Below, piece by piece: positions 45,095 through 52,867 of a DNA stretch of 64,000 nt. A model generated the notes under the pieces. That model was not told the origin of the DNA and searched no databases. It was given only the letters and a program-made list of their open reading frames with translations. Origin of the DNA: Tetmemena sp. SeJ-2015 (taxonomy: Eukaryota; Ciliophora; Spirotrichea; Sporadotrichida; Oxytrichidae); the NCBI GenBank assembly GCA_027382625.1, contig JAJKFJ010022509.1, forward strand, positions 1-64,000, written 5' to 3'. A program made the translations under genes and the position numbers. Numbering within the stretch: position 1 is the first letter of the stretch; each line of letters opens with the position of its first letter.

Positions 45095-46261
45095 ATGAAG
45101 AAAGCCCTCCTTGCTCTTGAAGATGGCCGTGTGTTTGAAGGCACGGCGTTCGGCGCCGATGCCACCCACACCGGCGAAATTTGTTTTAACACCTCCATGA
45201 GCGGATATCAGGAGGTCCTCACCGATCCCTCCTATCGCGGTCAGATCGTGACCATGACGTATCCCATGATCGGGAACTACGGCGTCAATCCGCTCGATAC
45301 GGAAAGCGACCAGCCGCACGTGCGCGGCTTCGTCATCGAAGAACTCTGCGAGGTGCCCAGCAACTGGCGCAGCACCCAGAGCCTCGACTCCTACCTCAAG
45401 CAGTGGAACATCCCCGGCATCCAGGGCGTGGACACCCGTGCTCTGACCGCCCACCTGCGCACCCGTGGTGCCATGCGCGCCGTCATCACCACCACCGCCA
45501 CGGCTGAGGAAGCCGTGAAGCAGGCCGCCAGCAGCCCGCCGATGGAAGGCAGTGACTACGTCAAGGAAGTCACCACCAAGGCTCCCTACCTCTGGGACCC
45601 CGAAGGCCTGGAAAGCGGCGACTGGGATATCCCCAGCCCTTCTCAAAACCGCGAACCCGGTGCCGACGGCATCGTGCGTCACCCGCTTCCTGAAGCGAAA
45701 CACCACATCGTGGCCTATGACTTCGGCGTGAAGCGCAACATCCTGCGCCGCCTGCGCCAGCATGGCTTCCGTGTCGATGTCGTCCCGGCCACCACCAGCG
45801 CCAAGGACGTGCTCGCCCGGAATCCCGACGGCGTCTTCCTTTCCAACGGCCCCGGAGATCCCGCCGCGCTCGAATACATCCACAAGGAAGTGAAGGAACT
45901 CATCGGCAAGAAGCCCATCTTCGCCATCTGCCTCGGCCATCAGATCCTCGGCCACGCCTACGGCGGCAAGACCTTCAAGCTCAAGTTCGGCCATCGCGGC
46001 GGCAACCAGCCCGTGAAGGACCTGCGCAATGGCAAGGTGTCCATCACCAGCCAGAACCACGGCTTCGCCATCGATCCCTCCTCGCTGCCTGGCAACGTCG
46101 AGGTCACGCACATCAACCTCAACGACGGCACCGTGGAAGGCATGCGCCACCGCGAAGCCCCCGTGCTCAGCGTCCAATACCACCCCGAAGCCGCCCCCGG
46201 CCCGCACGACGCAAAGTACTTCTTCGCCGAGTTCGCCCGGATGATCGAGACGGGAAGGTAG
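45095..46261 (+). CDS. carA: carbamoyl-phosphate synthase small subunit
   Basis: This 388-aa glutaminase subunit supplies ammonia to CarB for carbamoyl phosphate used in pyrimidine and arginine synthesis. The N-terminal CarA domain has [13 protein letters not shown] and [16 protein letters not shown]. The C-terminal class I amidotransferase domain has FLSNGPGDP, the nucleophile motif [14 protein letters not shown] and the catalytic His/Glu motif [13 protein letters not shown]. The length is normal. ATG 45095 starts [14 protein letters not shown]; the frame upstream is not coding. A strong intrinsic terminator follows. carB is not in the window. Confidence 0.96.
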   Translation: MKKALLALEDGRVFEGTAFGADATHTGEICFNTSMSGYQEVLTDPSYRGQIVTMTYPMIGNYGVNPLDTESDQPHVRGFVIEELCEVPSNWRSTQSLDSYLKQWNIPGIQGVDTRALTAHLRTRGAMRAVITTTATAEEAVKQAASSPPMEGSDYVKEVTTKAPYLWDPEGLESGDWDIPSPSQNREPGADGIVRHPLPEAKHHIVAYDFGVKRNILRRLRQHGFRVDVVPATTSAKDVLARNPDGVFLSNGPGDPAALEYIHKEVKELIGKKPIFAICLGHQILGHAYGGKTFKLKFGHRGGNQPVKDLRNGKVSITSQNHGFAIDPSSLPGNVEVTHINLNDGTVEGMRHREAPVLSVQYHPEAAPGPHDAKYFFAEFARMIETGR

Positions 46262-46293
46262 GAGACCGAGTCAACAAGACAGGGTCAAAAGTT

Positions 46294-46326
46294 ATGCCGC
46301 AGCCATCGCGCTGCGGCATTTTTTTT
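46294..46326 (+). terminator. rho-independent terminator after carA
   Basis: A perfect 9-bp stem (ATGCCGCAG / CTGCGGCAT) with an 8-base loop is followed by an uninterrupted run of T to 46326. It is placed 33 bp after the carA stop and is the clearest terminator of the window. Confidence 0.9.
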
Positions 46327-46332
46327 GCTGCC

Positions 46333-46600
46333 TCACTTATTCTTCAGCCTCTCCATCAAATACGCCCCCGCATCCGCGTGCTTCACGTCCGGGGCACCCG
46401 GATACACCAGCTCGCACTCCACACGGAGGCTGCGGCACTGCTGCTGCAAACCCACGCCGAAGTTCGCACTGTGCGCCGTGCTTTCCTGCGGCTGCCCCAT
46501 GGCCACGCACCACAGCCGGGTGGATTCACGCGCCACGGGATCTGCGCTCTTCGCATCCGCCATGTCCTGATGAAAAGCCAGCCACAGCGCGCGACAGCAT
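46333..46600 (-). pseudogene. alpha/beta-hydrolase remnant
   Basis: The minus-strand frame preserves pieces typical of alpha/beta-hydrolase esterases of this phylum: ALWLAFHQDMADAKSADPVA, then a jump to a C-terminal stretch VECELVYPGAPDVKHADAGA and the end YLMERLKNK. The nucleophile region and the middle of the protein are missing, and the 5' side is replaced by a palindromic repeat (46602-46697). It is therefore a remnant after deletion, not a functional gene. The resemblance is from memory of the family. Confidence 0.65.
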
Positions 46601-46697
46601 CCTGGAGTGCGCCAGTCCTCCGGCGCTTTCGGATGTCTCGTGGCCTGCAACATCTCCCCAGCCCGCGGAAAGCTCCAGAGGACTGGAGCACTCCAAA
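46590..46697. repeat. MITE-like palindromic element abutting a pseudogene
   Basis: Inverted arms of about 30 bp: TGGAGTGCGCCAGTCCTCC on the left and TGGAGTGCTCCAGTCCTCT read inward from the right, both continuing to GCTTTC; about 26 of 30 positions agree. About 37 bp lies between. Flanking GCGACAGCAT resembles the CGACAGCGTCAT end of the 27801 repeat. It replaces the front of the alpha/beta-hydrolase remnant. Confidence 0.7.
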
Positions 46698-46731
46698 ACG
46701 CAAAGCGCACGCAGTGACCAACTGCAGCTCT

Positions 46732-47529
46732 CTACACCGCGATCTCCGCCTTGATCGCCGGATGCGGATCATAACCTTCGAGCGTGAAGTCTTCGTATTT
46801 GAAGGCATCGATTTCCTTCACGTCAGGGTTCAGCTTCATCACGGGCAGCGCGCGGCACTCGCGGGTGAGCTGGAGGCGGGCTTGCTCGAGGTGGTTTTTG
46901 TAGAGGTGGAGATCGCCGAAGGTGTGGACGAATTCGCCGGGGTGGAGGTCGCAGACCTGCGCGACCATCTGGGTGAGCAGGGCGTAGCTGGCGATGTTGA
47001 AGGGCACGCCAAGAAAGAGATCAGCGCTGCGCTGGTAGAGCTGGCAGCTCAACCGGCCGCGATCCACAAAGAACTGAAACAGGCAGTGGCAGGGTGGCAG
47101 GGCCATCTTCTCGATGTGCGGCACGTTCCACGCGCTGACGATGTGGCGGCGGCTGTAGGGATTCGTTTTGATGCCGTGGATGAGACTGGCGATTTGATCG
47201 TGTGTCTCAGCCCCCGGTGCGCCCTGCCAGCGGCGCCATTGCGCGCCGTAGACGGGGCCGAGATCGCCGTTTTCGTCCGCCCATTCGTCCCAGATGGTGA
47301 CTTTGTTGTCACGCAGGTACTTCACGTTGGTGTCTCCCTTCAGGAACCACAGCAGCTCATGAATGATGGAGCGCAGGTGCAGCTTCTTGGTGGTGACGAG
47401 GGGAAAAGTGGTGCTGAGATCGTAGCGGCTCTGCTCGCCAAACACGGAGTAAGCCCCTGTGCCGGTGCGGTCCTCACGGTAGCTTCCGTGTTCGAGCACT
47501 TTGCGCAGCAGGCGGTGGTATTCTTCCAT
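46732..47529 (-). CDS. thyA: thymidylate synthase
   Basis: This 265-aa enzyme methylates dUMP to dTMP using methylene-tetrahydrofolate. It has the standard ThyA length and motifs: [48 protein letters not shown], the catalytic Cys in [33 protein letters not shown] and the terminal [14 protein letters not shown] 47529 ([15 protein letters not shown]) aligns with family starts; the frame runs further upstream without homology. It diverges from the release-factor-like gene, with a large inverted repeat between. Its product depends on folate, linking it to folP in function only. Confidence 0.96.
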   Translation of the reverse strand: MEEYHRLLRKVLEHGSYREDRTGTGAYSVFGEQSRYDLSTTFPLVTTKKLHLRSIIHELLWFLKGDTNVKYLRDNKVTIWDEWADENGDLGPVYGAQWRRWQGAPGAETHDQIASLIHGIKTNPYSRRHIVSAWNVPHIEKMALPPCHCLFQFFVDRGRLSCQLYQRSADLFLGVPFNIASYALLTQMVAQVCDLHPGEFVHTFGDLHLYKNHLEQARLQLTRECRALPVMKLNPDVKEIDAFKYEDFTLEGYDPHPAIKAEIAV

Positions 47530-47581
47530 CGTCCAGCCATAGCGGGGCGCGGGCAGGATGCAAAGGTTTCGAAAAGTAGGA

Positions 47582-47695
47582 ATGCCGGAGGGATGGCCGC
47601 AAAGAGGCGCAAAAAAGGCAAAAAGATGAAGTCGCGGGCACGTCCGTCCGTCTCCCCTTTTTTGCTTCTTCTTGTGCCTCTTTGCGGCCATCCTC
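47582..47695. repeat. inverted copies of a TTTGCGGCCATCC repeat between thyA and the RF-like gene
   Basis: A copy on the minus strand (47592-47620) and one on the plus strand (47655-47695) share TGCCTCTTTGCGGCCATCC-type sequence (one base variable) plus T-rich tails. Together they form a long imperfect stem around a 35-bp loop. A third copy lies at 44981-45005. It occupies the divergent promoter region, so it may carry promoters or only be a repeat. Confidence 0.6.
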
Positions 47696-47731
47696 AGTTG
47701 CAGTGCAGCCTCCCTGCCCCGATGATCAAGC

Positions 47732-48136
47732 ATGGCCGATCTGCCTGATGACCCCGCGCTGCGCACCCGCATGCAGAAACTCCGCATTCGTGAGGAGGAT
47801 CTGGATGAGTCGTTCATTCGCGGCGGCGGCGCGGGCGGGCAGAAGATCAACAAGACCAGCTCCACCGTGGTGCTGCGCCACATCCCCAGCGGCTTGGAGG
47901 TGCGCTGCCAGCGCGAGCGCTCCCAGTCGCAGAACCGCCTGATCGCCCGCCAGGAGCTGTGCGACCGCCTTGAAGCGGCCTTCAAAACCGCGCAAATGGA
48001 AATCCAGAACGACCGCGAAAAGGTCCGCCGCCAGACCCGCGCCCGCCCCCGGGGCCTGAAGCGTCGCTACGTGGCTGGAAAGAGGCACCGCGCCGGCATC
48101 AAAGAGGGACGCGGCAAGGTGGGTGGCGAGGAGTAG
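47732..48136 (+). CDS. peptide chain release factor-like protein (GGQ, ArfB-like)
   Basis: This 134-aa protein has only the release-factor domain with its peptidyl-tRNA hydrolysis motif ([18 protein letters not shown] at 35-37) and a basic C-terminal tail ([18 protein letters not shown]). It lacks stop-codon recognition domains. Such proteins (ArfB/YaeJ or PrfH-like) rescue stalled ribosomes or act on damaged ones. The tail is rich in Arg and Lys, as in ArfB, which inserts its tail in the empty mRNA channel. I cannot assign the exact subfamily, so no symbol is given. Confidence 0.85.
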   Translation: MADLPDDPALRTRMQKLRIREEDLDESFIRGGGAGGQKINKTSSTVVLRHIPSGLEVRCQRERSQSQNRLIARQELCDRLEAAFKTAQMEIQNDREKVRRQTRARPRGLKRRYVAGKRHRAGIKEGRGKVGGEE

Positions 48137-48210
48137 CGGCCAAAGGCGAGGGTGCAGCATTTGGAAGGGAGGAGCTGGCCGCACACCTCCGCATGCCCAC
48201 GGGGCGTAAT

Positions 48211-48271
48211 GTAGCACCTGCTTTAGCAGGCTCTGGATGGCGCGACAGGAACCTGCTAAAGCAGAAACTAC
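48211..48271. repeat. palindromic repeat with perfect 13-bp arms
   Basis: CTGCTTTAGCAGG (48218-48230) pairs with CCTGCTAAAGCAG (48252-48264). GTAG and CTAC outer ends pair after a three-base mismatch. It resembles the GTAGCACGGGCA repeat at 50303-50364 in its outer GTAG/CTAC ends. Confidence 0.7.
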
Positions 48272-48315
48272 AATACATGTGCTGTGGCCTGCGGAGCCGC
48301 GGACAATATCTAAAT

Positions 48316-48364
48316 CATCTGCCATCTGCCATCTGCCATCTGCCATCTGCCATCTGCCATCTGC
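48316..48364 (+). repeat. seven perfect copies of the heptamer CATCTGC
   Basis: Exactly seven tandem CATCTGC units occupy 49 bp, followed by two related TTCGTCA units. They are not CRISPR-like, having no spacers. Confidence 0.92.
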
Positions 48365-48496
48365 TTCGTCATTCGTCATTTGATCTGCCCAGTGCTTCAC
48401 CGGCCCCCAGCTTGCGCAAAGACCTCAGAATGCGGCAGGCAGAAACAACTTCCCTCCTTGCCTCCTGCCACACTCGGGGCATGGTCCGCGCTCCCC

Positions 48497-49633
48497 ATGA
48501 AAGCGCTCGTCCTCACCGCCCCCTCCGAGTTCAACTACGACCTCGAATTTCCTGAACCCACCGCAGCCGCCGGCGAAGTGCTGGTCAAGATCGCCGCCTG
48601 TGGCATTTGCGGCAGCGACATCCACGGCATGGACGGCCGCAGCGGCCGCCGCCAGATGCCCATCGTCATGGGCCATGAAGCCGCCGGTGAAATCGTCGCC
48701 GTGGGCGAAGGCGTGACCGACTGGAACCTCGGCGATCGCGTGACTTTTGACTCCACCGAATACTGCGGCGAGTGCGAGGAGTGCAAGCTGGGCTACGTCA
48801 ATCTCTGCCCGAACCGCAAGGTGCTGGGCGTCTCCCCCGGCGAATACCGCCGCCACGGCTGCTTCGCCGAAAAGATCGCCCTGCCAACCCGCATCCTCTA
48901 CCGCATCCCGGATGATCTTTCCTATGAGAAGGCCGCCTTTGCAGAGCCGGTGTCCATCGCCCTGCACGCGGTGAATCTGGCCGATGGCATCGAAGTGGGC
49001 GAAGCCTTCCAGCACGTCCACACCGAAGGCTGCGGCCATGACTGCGAGCACAACCATGGAGCCGAGGTCGAAGACGACACGGACGAAGCGAATGGCGGCG
49101 TCGCCGTCGTGGTGGGTGCTGGCTTGATCGGTCTGCTGGTCATTCAGGCGCTGAAAGCACGCGGCTGGGAAAAGGTGATCGCCGTGGATCTCGACGACAG
49201 CCGTCTGGAACTCGCCCGCAAGCTGGGTGCCGAAGAAACCTTCAACGCCAAGCAGGAAGGCCTGGCCATGCACATCCGCGAGATCTGCGGCGGCGACGGC
49301 GCTGACGCGAGCTTTGAAGTCGTGGGCGCCGGTGCCCCTCTCGATCTCGCGATCCGCAGCGTGCGCAAAGGCGGCCAGGTGTTGCTGATCGGCAATCTCC
49401 AGCCCAACACTCCCTTCCCTCTTCAGGAAGTCGTCACTCGCCAGCTCACCATCAAGGGCTCCTGCTCCTGCGCCGGTGAGTACCCCGAAGCCATCCGCCG
49501 CATTCAGGACGGCAGCATCCAGGTGGAGCCGCTGCTCAGTGCCGTGGTCCCCCTCTCCGAAGGTGCTGGCTGGTTCAAGCGCCTGCATGACAACAAGGAA
49601 GGCCTGCTCAAGGTCGTTCTTCAACCCGCGTGA
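48497..49633 (+). CDS. zinc-dependent dehydrogenase with a His/Cys-rich insert
   Basis: This 378-aa medium-chain dehydrogenase has catalytic-zinc motifs (CGICGSDIHG with C35/C38, and GHEAAGE near 60), the four-Cys structural zinc site (CGECEECKLGYVNLC) and a Rossmann NAD site (VVVGAGLIGLL). It resembles sorbitol, threonine or butanediol dehydrogenases. Between the catalytic and NAD domains (about 170-200) is an extra segment of about 30 residues rich in His and Cys (HVHTEGCGHDCEHNHG), then an acidic stretch. This insert is not normal for the family and could bind metal. ATG 48497 begins MKALVLTAPSEFNYD. The real substrate is unknown. Confidence 0.88.
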   Translation: MKALVLTAPSEFNYDLEFPEPTAAAGEVLVKIAACGICGSDIHGMDGRSGRRQMPIVMGHEAAGEIVAVGEGVTDWNLGDRVTFDSTEYCGECEECKLGYVNLCPNRKVLGVSPGEYRRHGCFAEKIALPTRILYRIPDDLSYEKAAFAEPVSIALHAVNLADGIEVGEAFQHVHTEGCGHDCEHNHGAEVEDDTDEANGGVAVVVGAGLIGLLVIQALKARGWEKVIAVDLDDSRLELARKLGAEETFNAKQEGLAMHIREICGGDGADASFEVVGAGAPLDLAIRSVRKGGQVLLIGNLQPNTPFPLQEVVTRQLTIKGSCSCAGEYPEAIRRIQDGSIQVEPLLSAVVPLSEGAGWFKRLHDNKEGLLKVVLQPA

Positions 49634-49740
49634 TTGCTGCACCAATGACGAATGCAGAATGTCGAATGCCGAATGAGGCCAATCCGCTCTGCTCCTCTTT
49701 CTGCCATTGGTCATTCTGAATTAGTCATTCGTCATTTTTT
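49634..49740. repeat. heptamer-containing gap before lspA
   Basis: Degenerate 7-bp units in register: GACGAAT, GCAGAAT, GTCGAAT, GCCGAAT (49647-49674), then GTCATTC, TGAATTA, GTCATTC, GTCATTT (49710-49737), running straight into the lspA start. The first group is the reverse complement of the ATTCGTC heptamer. Confidence 0.75.
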
Positions 49741-50280
49741 ATGATCCGCCTTTTCCTGCTCCTTTCGCTGCCGCTGTACATCCTCGACCAGTTCTCCAAG
49801 AACTGGATCGTGCAGCATTTCAAACTCTACGAAACCGAGCAGGAAGTCATTCCCGGCGTCTTTTGGCTGCATCATGCTTCCAATACCGGCGTCGCCTTTG
49901 GCATGTTCAACGGCACGCAGTACGCGAACTACGCCTTCGCCGCCGTGTCGCTGGCCGCGCTCGTGTTCATCTATGTGATGCATGGCAAAGGCCTGTTTCC
50001 CGGCAAGCTGAGCCGCACCGCCGTGGCGCTGCTGGTCTCCGGCATCTTCGGCAATCTCACCGACCGCCTCTTCCGCAACCACGACGGCGGCAAGCTTTTC
50101 GACGGCACCTTCTTCGACGGCTACGTCGTGGACTTCCTGCGCTTCGACTTCGGCTTCTGGCCCTTCCATCCCTGGCCTTCCTTCAATGTGGCGGATTCCT
50201 GCGTCGTGTGCGCGGCCACCCTGCTGGCTCTCGCTTCGTTCTTTGAAACGCCGACGCCGCCAGTGAAGAAGGCAGCATAA
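49741..50280 (+). CDS. lspA: lipoprotein signal peptidase (signal peptidase II)
   Basis: This 179-aa membrane aspartic protease cleaves lipoprotein signal peptides. It has the conserved NTGVAFG motif and the two catalytic Asp regions: GNLTDRL and FNVADS, with VVDFL between. There are about four hydrophobic segments. Between GNLTDRL and VVDFL there is an extra Gly/Asp-rich stretch (NHDGGKLFDGTFFDGY) that is normally only a few residues long. The window encodes several lipoproteins that would be its substrates (23392, 50395 and 57773 genes). A short heptamer tract lies just before the start. Confidence 0.95.
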   Translation: MIRLFLLLSLPLYILDQFSKNWIVQHFKLYETEQEVIPGVFWLHHASNTGVAFGMFNGTQYANYAFAAVSLAALVFIYVMHGKGLFPGKLSRTAVALLVSGIFGNLTDRLFRNHDGGKLFDGTFFDGYVVDFLRFDFGFWPFHPWPSFNVADSCVVCAATLLALASFFETPTPPVKKAA

Positions 50281-50302
50281 CATCGCACGAGTCTCGCCTC
50301 AG

Positions 50303-50364
50303 GTAGCACGGGCAATCTTGCCCGTAAGCGGCGCTCTCCACACGGGCAGGACTGCCCGTGCTAC
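50303..50364. repeat. palindromic repeat between convergent genes
   Basis: GTAGCACGGGCA (50303-50314) and its exact complement TGCCCGTGCTAC (50353-50364) enclose further inner hairpins (GGGCAATCTTGCCC and GGGCAGGACTGCCC). Its placement after lspA and facing the next minus-strand gene suggests a bidirectional terminator or a repeat of the REP type. Confidence 0.75.
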
Positions 50365-50394
50365 TTCAAGCCTTCGCGGCGCTTGGCCCCGCCC

Positions 50395-51456
50395 TCACTC
50401 CTTCGGCACCGGCGACCAGCGGTAGATGCCGTCGAACCATGACAAACTGCCGGGAGGGGTCGCTTTGCGTTTGGTTTCCACCCAGAGATAGCTGCCTTTG
50501 CGCTTGAGCGTGATGCTGACCTCCTTGGCGGCTTCCGGCACATCTGTCTCGGCGAAGACAGCAGTAGCGGTGGTCTCGTCGTTCTTGGATGTCACCGACT
50601 CAGGCGGTATTTGGCCGGCCAGATCGGAGCCCTGGTTTTCGTTCACCCGCGTGCAGTTCAGGTTCACACGCAGCTTGCCGTCTTTCGCACGGCGGATGCT
50701 CACGTGCCCGCCAAAGCCGTCGTCATACTCGCCATCCCATGAGGTGCTCTTCAGCACCACCGGCTGCTGCATGAAGCCGTAGGCTGCCGCCGTGACCTGA
50801 GCAAGCTTGAGCCAGTAATTGACATCCTTCTCCGACGAAGGCGTGTCTTTGGCTGCTGGGAAGGGCTGGGCAGGTTTGGCCTTCACAGGCTCCGGGGGCT
50901 GATAGGCGATCTTCATCCAGCGACCCAGCAGCGCCGGCCAGCGTGCCTTCCAGTCAGCAGGCACCGTCTTGTCCACGCCTGACCAGGTGTGCGAGGCCTC
51001 CTTCAAGGCCGCGCTGAGGCGTTCATCCGCCGCCTGGGATTCTTTGCGGGCCAGCTGCAGCCGCTTCTCATCGCTCACGCGGCGATAGATGCCCAGGATA
51101 CCAGGGTCCTGCGGCATCTTCTGCCCGGGCTTGAACAGGATCTCCATTTTCGACTCCCCGCCCTTGGCGATGAAATACGATCCACGGTCCTGCCCCTCAT
51201 CCACCAAGGCGGCAAAGGTAAGAAGATTGTCTTTGCGGGTCCCCTGCCCCGTCCACATGCCCGTCGATCCCGGCTCCGAGGCCCAGCGCATGAGCACCTC
51301 CACGCTCGTGGCGGAAGTCTGGCGCAGAGTGAGGTAACGCAGGCTTTCCTCATCATAGTAGTGCGCGGTGGTCAGCGGTTCCGCACCACGTCCGCACGCA
51401 GCCAGAAGGAAGAAGGCCAGGACCGGTATCCGAAGAGGCTGCAGGCATGATTTCAT
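50395..51456 (-). CDS. hypothetical lipoprotein
   Basis: This 353-aa protein has a lipoprotein signal (AFFLLAAC, Cys 21). The rest is mainly beta and helical, with a charged helix near 130-150 and a C-terminal repeat of short beta strands (DGEYDDGFGGHVSIRRAKDG region). I find no catalytic motif and cannot name a family. It is convergent with lspA and divergent from the AT-rich promoter region. Its function is unknown. Confidence 0.75.
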   Translation of the reverse strand: MKSCLQPLRIPVLAFFLLAACGRGAEPLTTAHYYDEESLRYLTLRQTSATSVEVLMRWASEPGSTGMWTGQGTRKDNLLTFAALVDEGQDRGSYFIAKGGESKMEILFKPGQKMPQDPGILGIYRRVSDEKRLQLARKESQAADERLSAALKEASHTWSGVDKTVPADWKARWPALLGRWMKIAYQPPEPVKAKPAQPFPAAKDTPSSEKDVNYWLKLAQVTAAAYGFMQQPVVLKSTSWDGEYDDGFGGHVSIRRAKDGKLRVNLNCTRVNENQGSDLAGQIPPESVTSKNDETTATAVFAETDVPEAAKEVSITLKRKGSYLWVETKRKATPPGSLSWFDGIYRWSPVPKE

Positions 51457-51791
51457 GGAGGCTCATTCTCAAAGAAGACGCTCCGTGCGCAAGAATTAGA
51501 AAAGAGTGATTTTTTGACTTCTCTATAATGATCGTATTTTACGTCCAATTATAACAAAGAAGCCCATTTTTCTTCGTGTTTTGGAATTAACGTGAGAAAA
51601 AAATGACATATTCGCGATTATGCGAACGGAGATCACCCGGTATAACTCATTGTAAATCAGCTTTTTGTATAATATCTATACAGACATGTTTATCACTTTT
51701 ACAAATATTTGAGTAATTTCTGATATGGTTGTTGCACGTTCTATAATTTCTGTTATAAATACTAGCAGAAACAAGAGCCACACACGCAGCC
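51457..51791. other. AT-rich intergenic region
   Basis: A 335-bp gap much richer in A+T than anything else in the window, between two divergent genes. It contains runs of T, several TATAAT-like boxes and a plausible promoter for the gene at 51792. I see no open frame of note. It may be a regulatory region with DNA-bending or foreign sequence. Confidence 0.6.
51732..51759 (+). promoter_or_regulatory. putative sigma70 promoter for the NlpC/P60-like gene
   Basis: TTGCAC (51732-51737) and TATAAA (51754-51759), spaced by 16 bp, lie about 32 bp upstream of the gene start. The match to the consensus is 4 of 6 and 5 of 6, and the location fits a short leader. Confidence 0.55.
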
Positions 51792-52493
51792 ATGAAAACA
51801 CTCATCCGCCTCGCACTCACCGTCAGCCTCCTCGCTATCGCTTCCGCCGCGAACGCCCAGAACGGTTACTCTGCCGCCGGTTACTATGCCGCCCCTCAGG
51901 CACAGGCTGCTTATGCTCAGCAACAGGCCAATGCTCAGGCTTGGGCCGCCTACAACGCTCAGCAGCAGGCCAACGCCGCTGGTTGGGCCCGCTACTACGC
52001 TGACCAAGCCGCCGCTCAGGCCGCCGCCCAGCAGGCAGCAGCTCAGCGCGCCTCCGCTCCCCGCGCTGCCGTCGGTGGCAATTCTCAGATCCGCTTTGAC
52101 GGCCGCTTCGCCTCCGTTGGCCAGACCGCTCCTCAGGCCCTTCAGTTCGCCGTTTACGCTGCCAACACCCTCCAGAACAAGCCCTACGTGCTCGGTGGCG
52201 GCCATCGCAACATCGAGGACAGCGCTTATGACTGCAGCAGCAGCACTTCTTACGTCCTTATGAAGGCAGGATTGCTGAACCGCTGCCTGTCCAGCAAGGA
52301 GTTCGCCAACTACGGCCAGGCTGGTGTGGGCCGCTTCATCACCATCTGGGTGAAGCCTGGTGAGCATGTTTTCATCACCATCTGCGGTCTTCGCATGGAC
52401 ACTTCCGGTCAGGTCACTGGCGAAGGTCCCCGCTGGCGCACCCAGGGCCGCAACTATGCTGGCTTCAGCCCTCGCCATCCTGTTGGCTTTTAA
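51792..52493 (+). CDS. secreted NlpC/P60-like cysteine peptidase with Ala/Gln-rich N-terminus
   Basis: This 233-aa protein has a signal peptide (MKTLIRLALTVSLLAIASAANA). About 70 low-complexity residues rich in Ala, Gln and Tyr follow (AQAAYAQQQANAQAWAAYNA). The C-terminal domain resembles NlpC/P60 peptidases: NKPYVLGGGHRNIEDSAYDC with the Cys (148) followed by SSSTSYVLMKAG, and a His in PGEHVFI (192). The family cleaves peptidoglycan stem peptides. A strong-looking promoter and frequent T-ending Ala and Gly codons suggest high expression. The next small gene lies about 100 bp downstream. Confidence 0.8.
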   Translation: MKTLIRLALTVSLLAIASAANAQNGYSAAGYYAAPQAQAAYAQQQANAQAWAAYNAQQQANAAGWARYYADQAAAQAAAQQAAAQRASAPRAAVGGNSQIRFDGRFASVGQTAPQALQFAVYAANTLQNKPYVLGGGHRNIEDSAYDCSSSTSYVLMKAGLLNRCLSSKEFANYGQAGVGRFITIWVKPGEHVFITICGLRMDTSGQVTGEGPRWRTQGRNYAGFSPRHPVGF

Positions 52494-52596
52494 TTCTCAT
52501 TTTTGTGACTCGATTATCACACTCGTAAACAAAGCTTCATTCAAAACTGAAACTCATCGCCTAAATCCCCTCAAAACTCTCAAATCTACGAATCAT

Positions 52597-52788
52597 ATGA
52601 AAACGAACACCACCACCTCCACCGCCTCCAACAAAGAAATCTCCCTCGGCTGGAACTCGATGCCTGCTTACGGTGAAGTGATGAACCGCATGATCGGCAC
52701 CGCCCACACCGACGTCCAGAGCAGCATCAGCCTCGGCAAAAAGAGCGTGCTGAAGACCTTCTGGAGCACCCTGAGCAACATGAAGTAA
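52597..52788 (+). CDS. 63-aa hypothetical protein
   Basis: From ATG 52597 it encodes a 63-aa, hydrophilic, Ser/Thr-rich protein (MKTNTTTSTASNKEISLGW at the N-terminus) with no motif or membrane segment. Its codon use resembles that of the preceding secreted NlpC/P60 gene, and its leader is AT-rich like the promoter upstream of that gene. I am moderately confident it is real. Its function is unknown. Confidence 0.5.
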   Translation: MKTNTTTSTASNKEISLGWNSMPAYGEVMNRMIGTAHTDVQSSISLGKKSVLKTFWSTLSNMK

Positions 52789-52867
52789 GCCGGAGGCTGA
52801 GGGCAGCGACAGACGCCCTTCACCTTGCGCTCTGCATGGCCGCTGGTATGGCTCACCGCTCCAACGC

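Larger units (their letters stand above)
48137..48496. other. repeat-rich intergenic region
   Basis: Between the RF-like gene and the dehydrogenase gene: a palindrome (48211-48271), a 7 x 7-bp CATCTGC array (48316-48364) and two ATTCGTC-type units (48365-48380). No gene is visible. Confidence 0.6.

Noticed and set aside
45026..46207. 393-codon minus-strand frame opposite carA
   Set aside because: carA is complete with all catalytic motifs, so this is a shadow.
48316..48364. CRISPR-like repeat
   Set aside because: The units are 7 bp and directly adjacent without spacers; no cas genes are present.
51515..51535. Promoter TTGACT next to TATAAT
   Set aside because: The two boxes are only 4 bp apart, which is not a working spacing.
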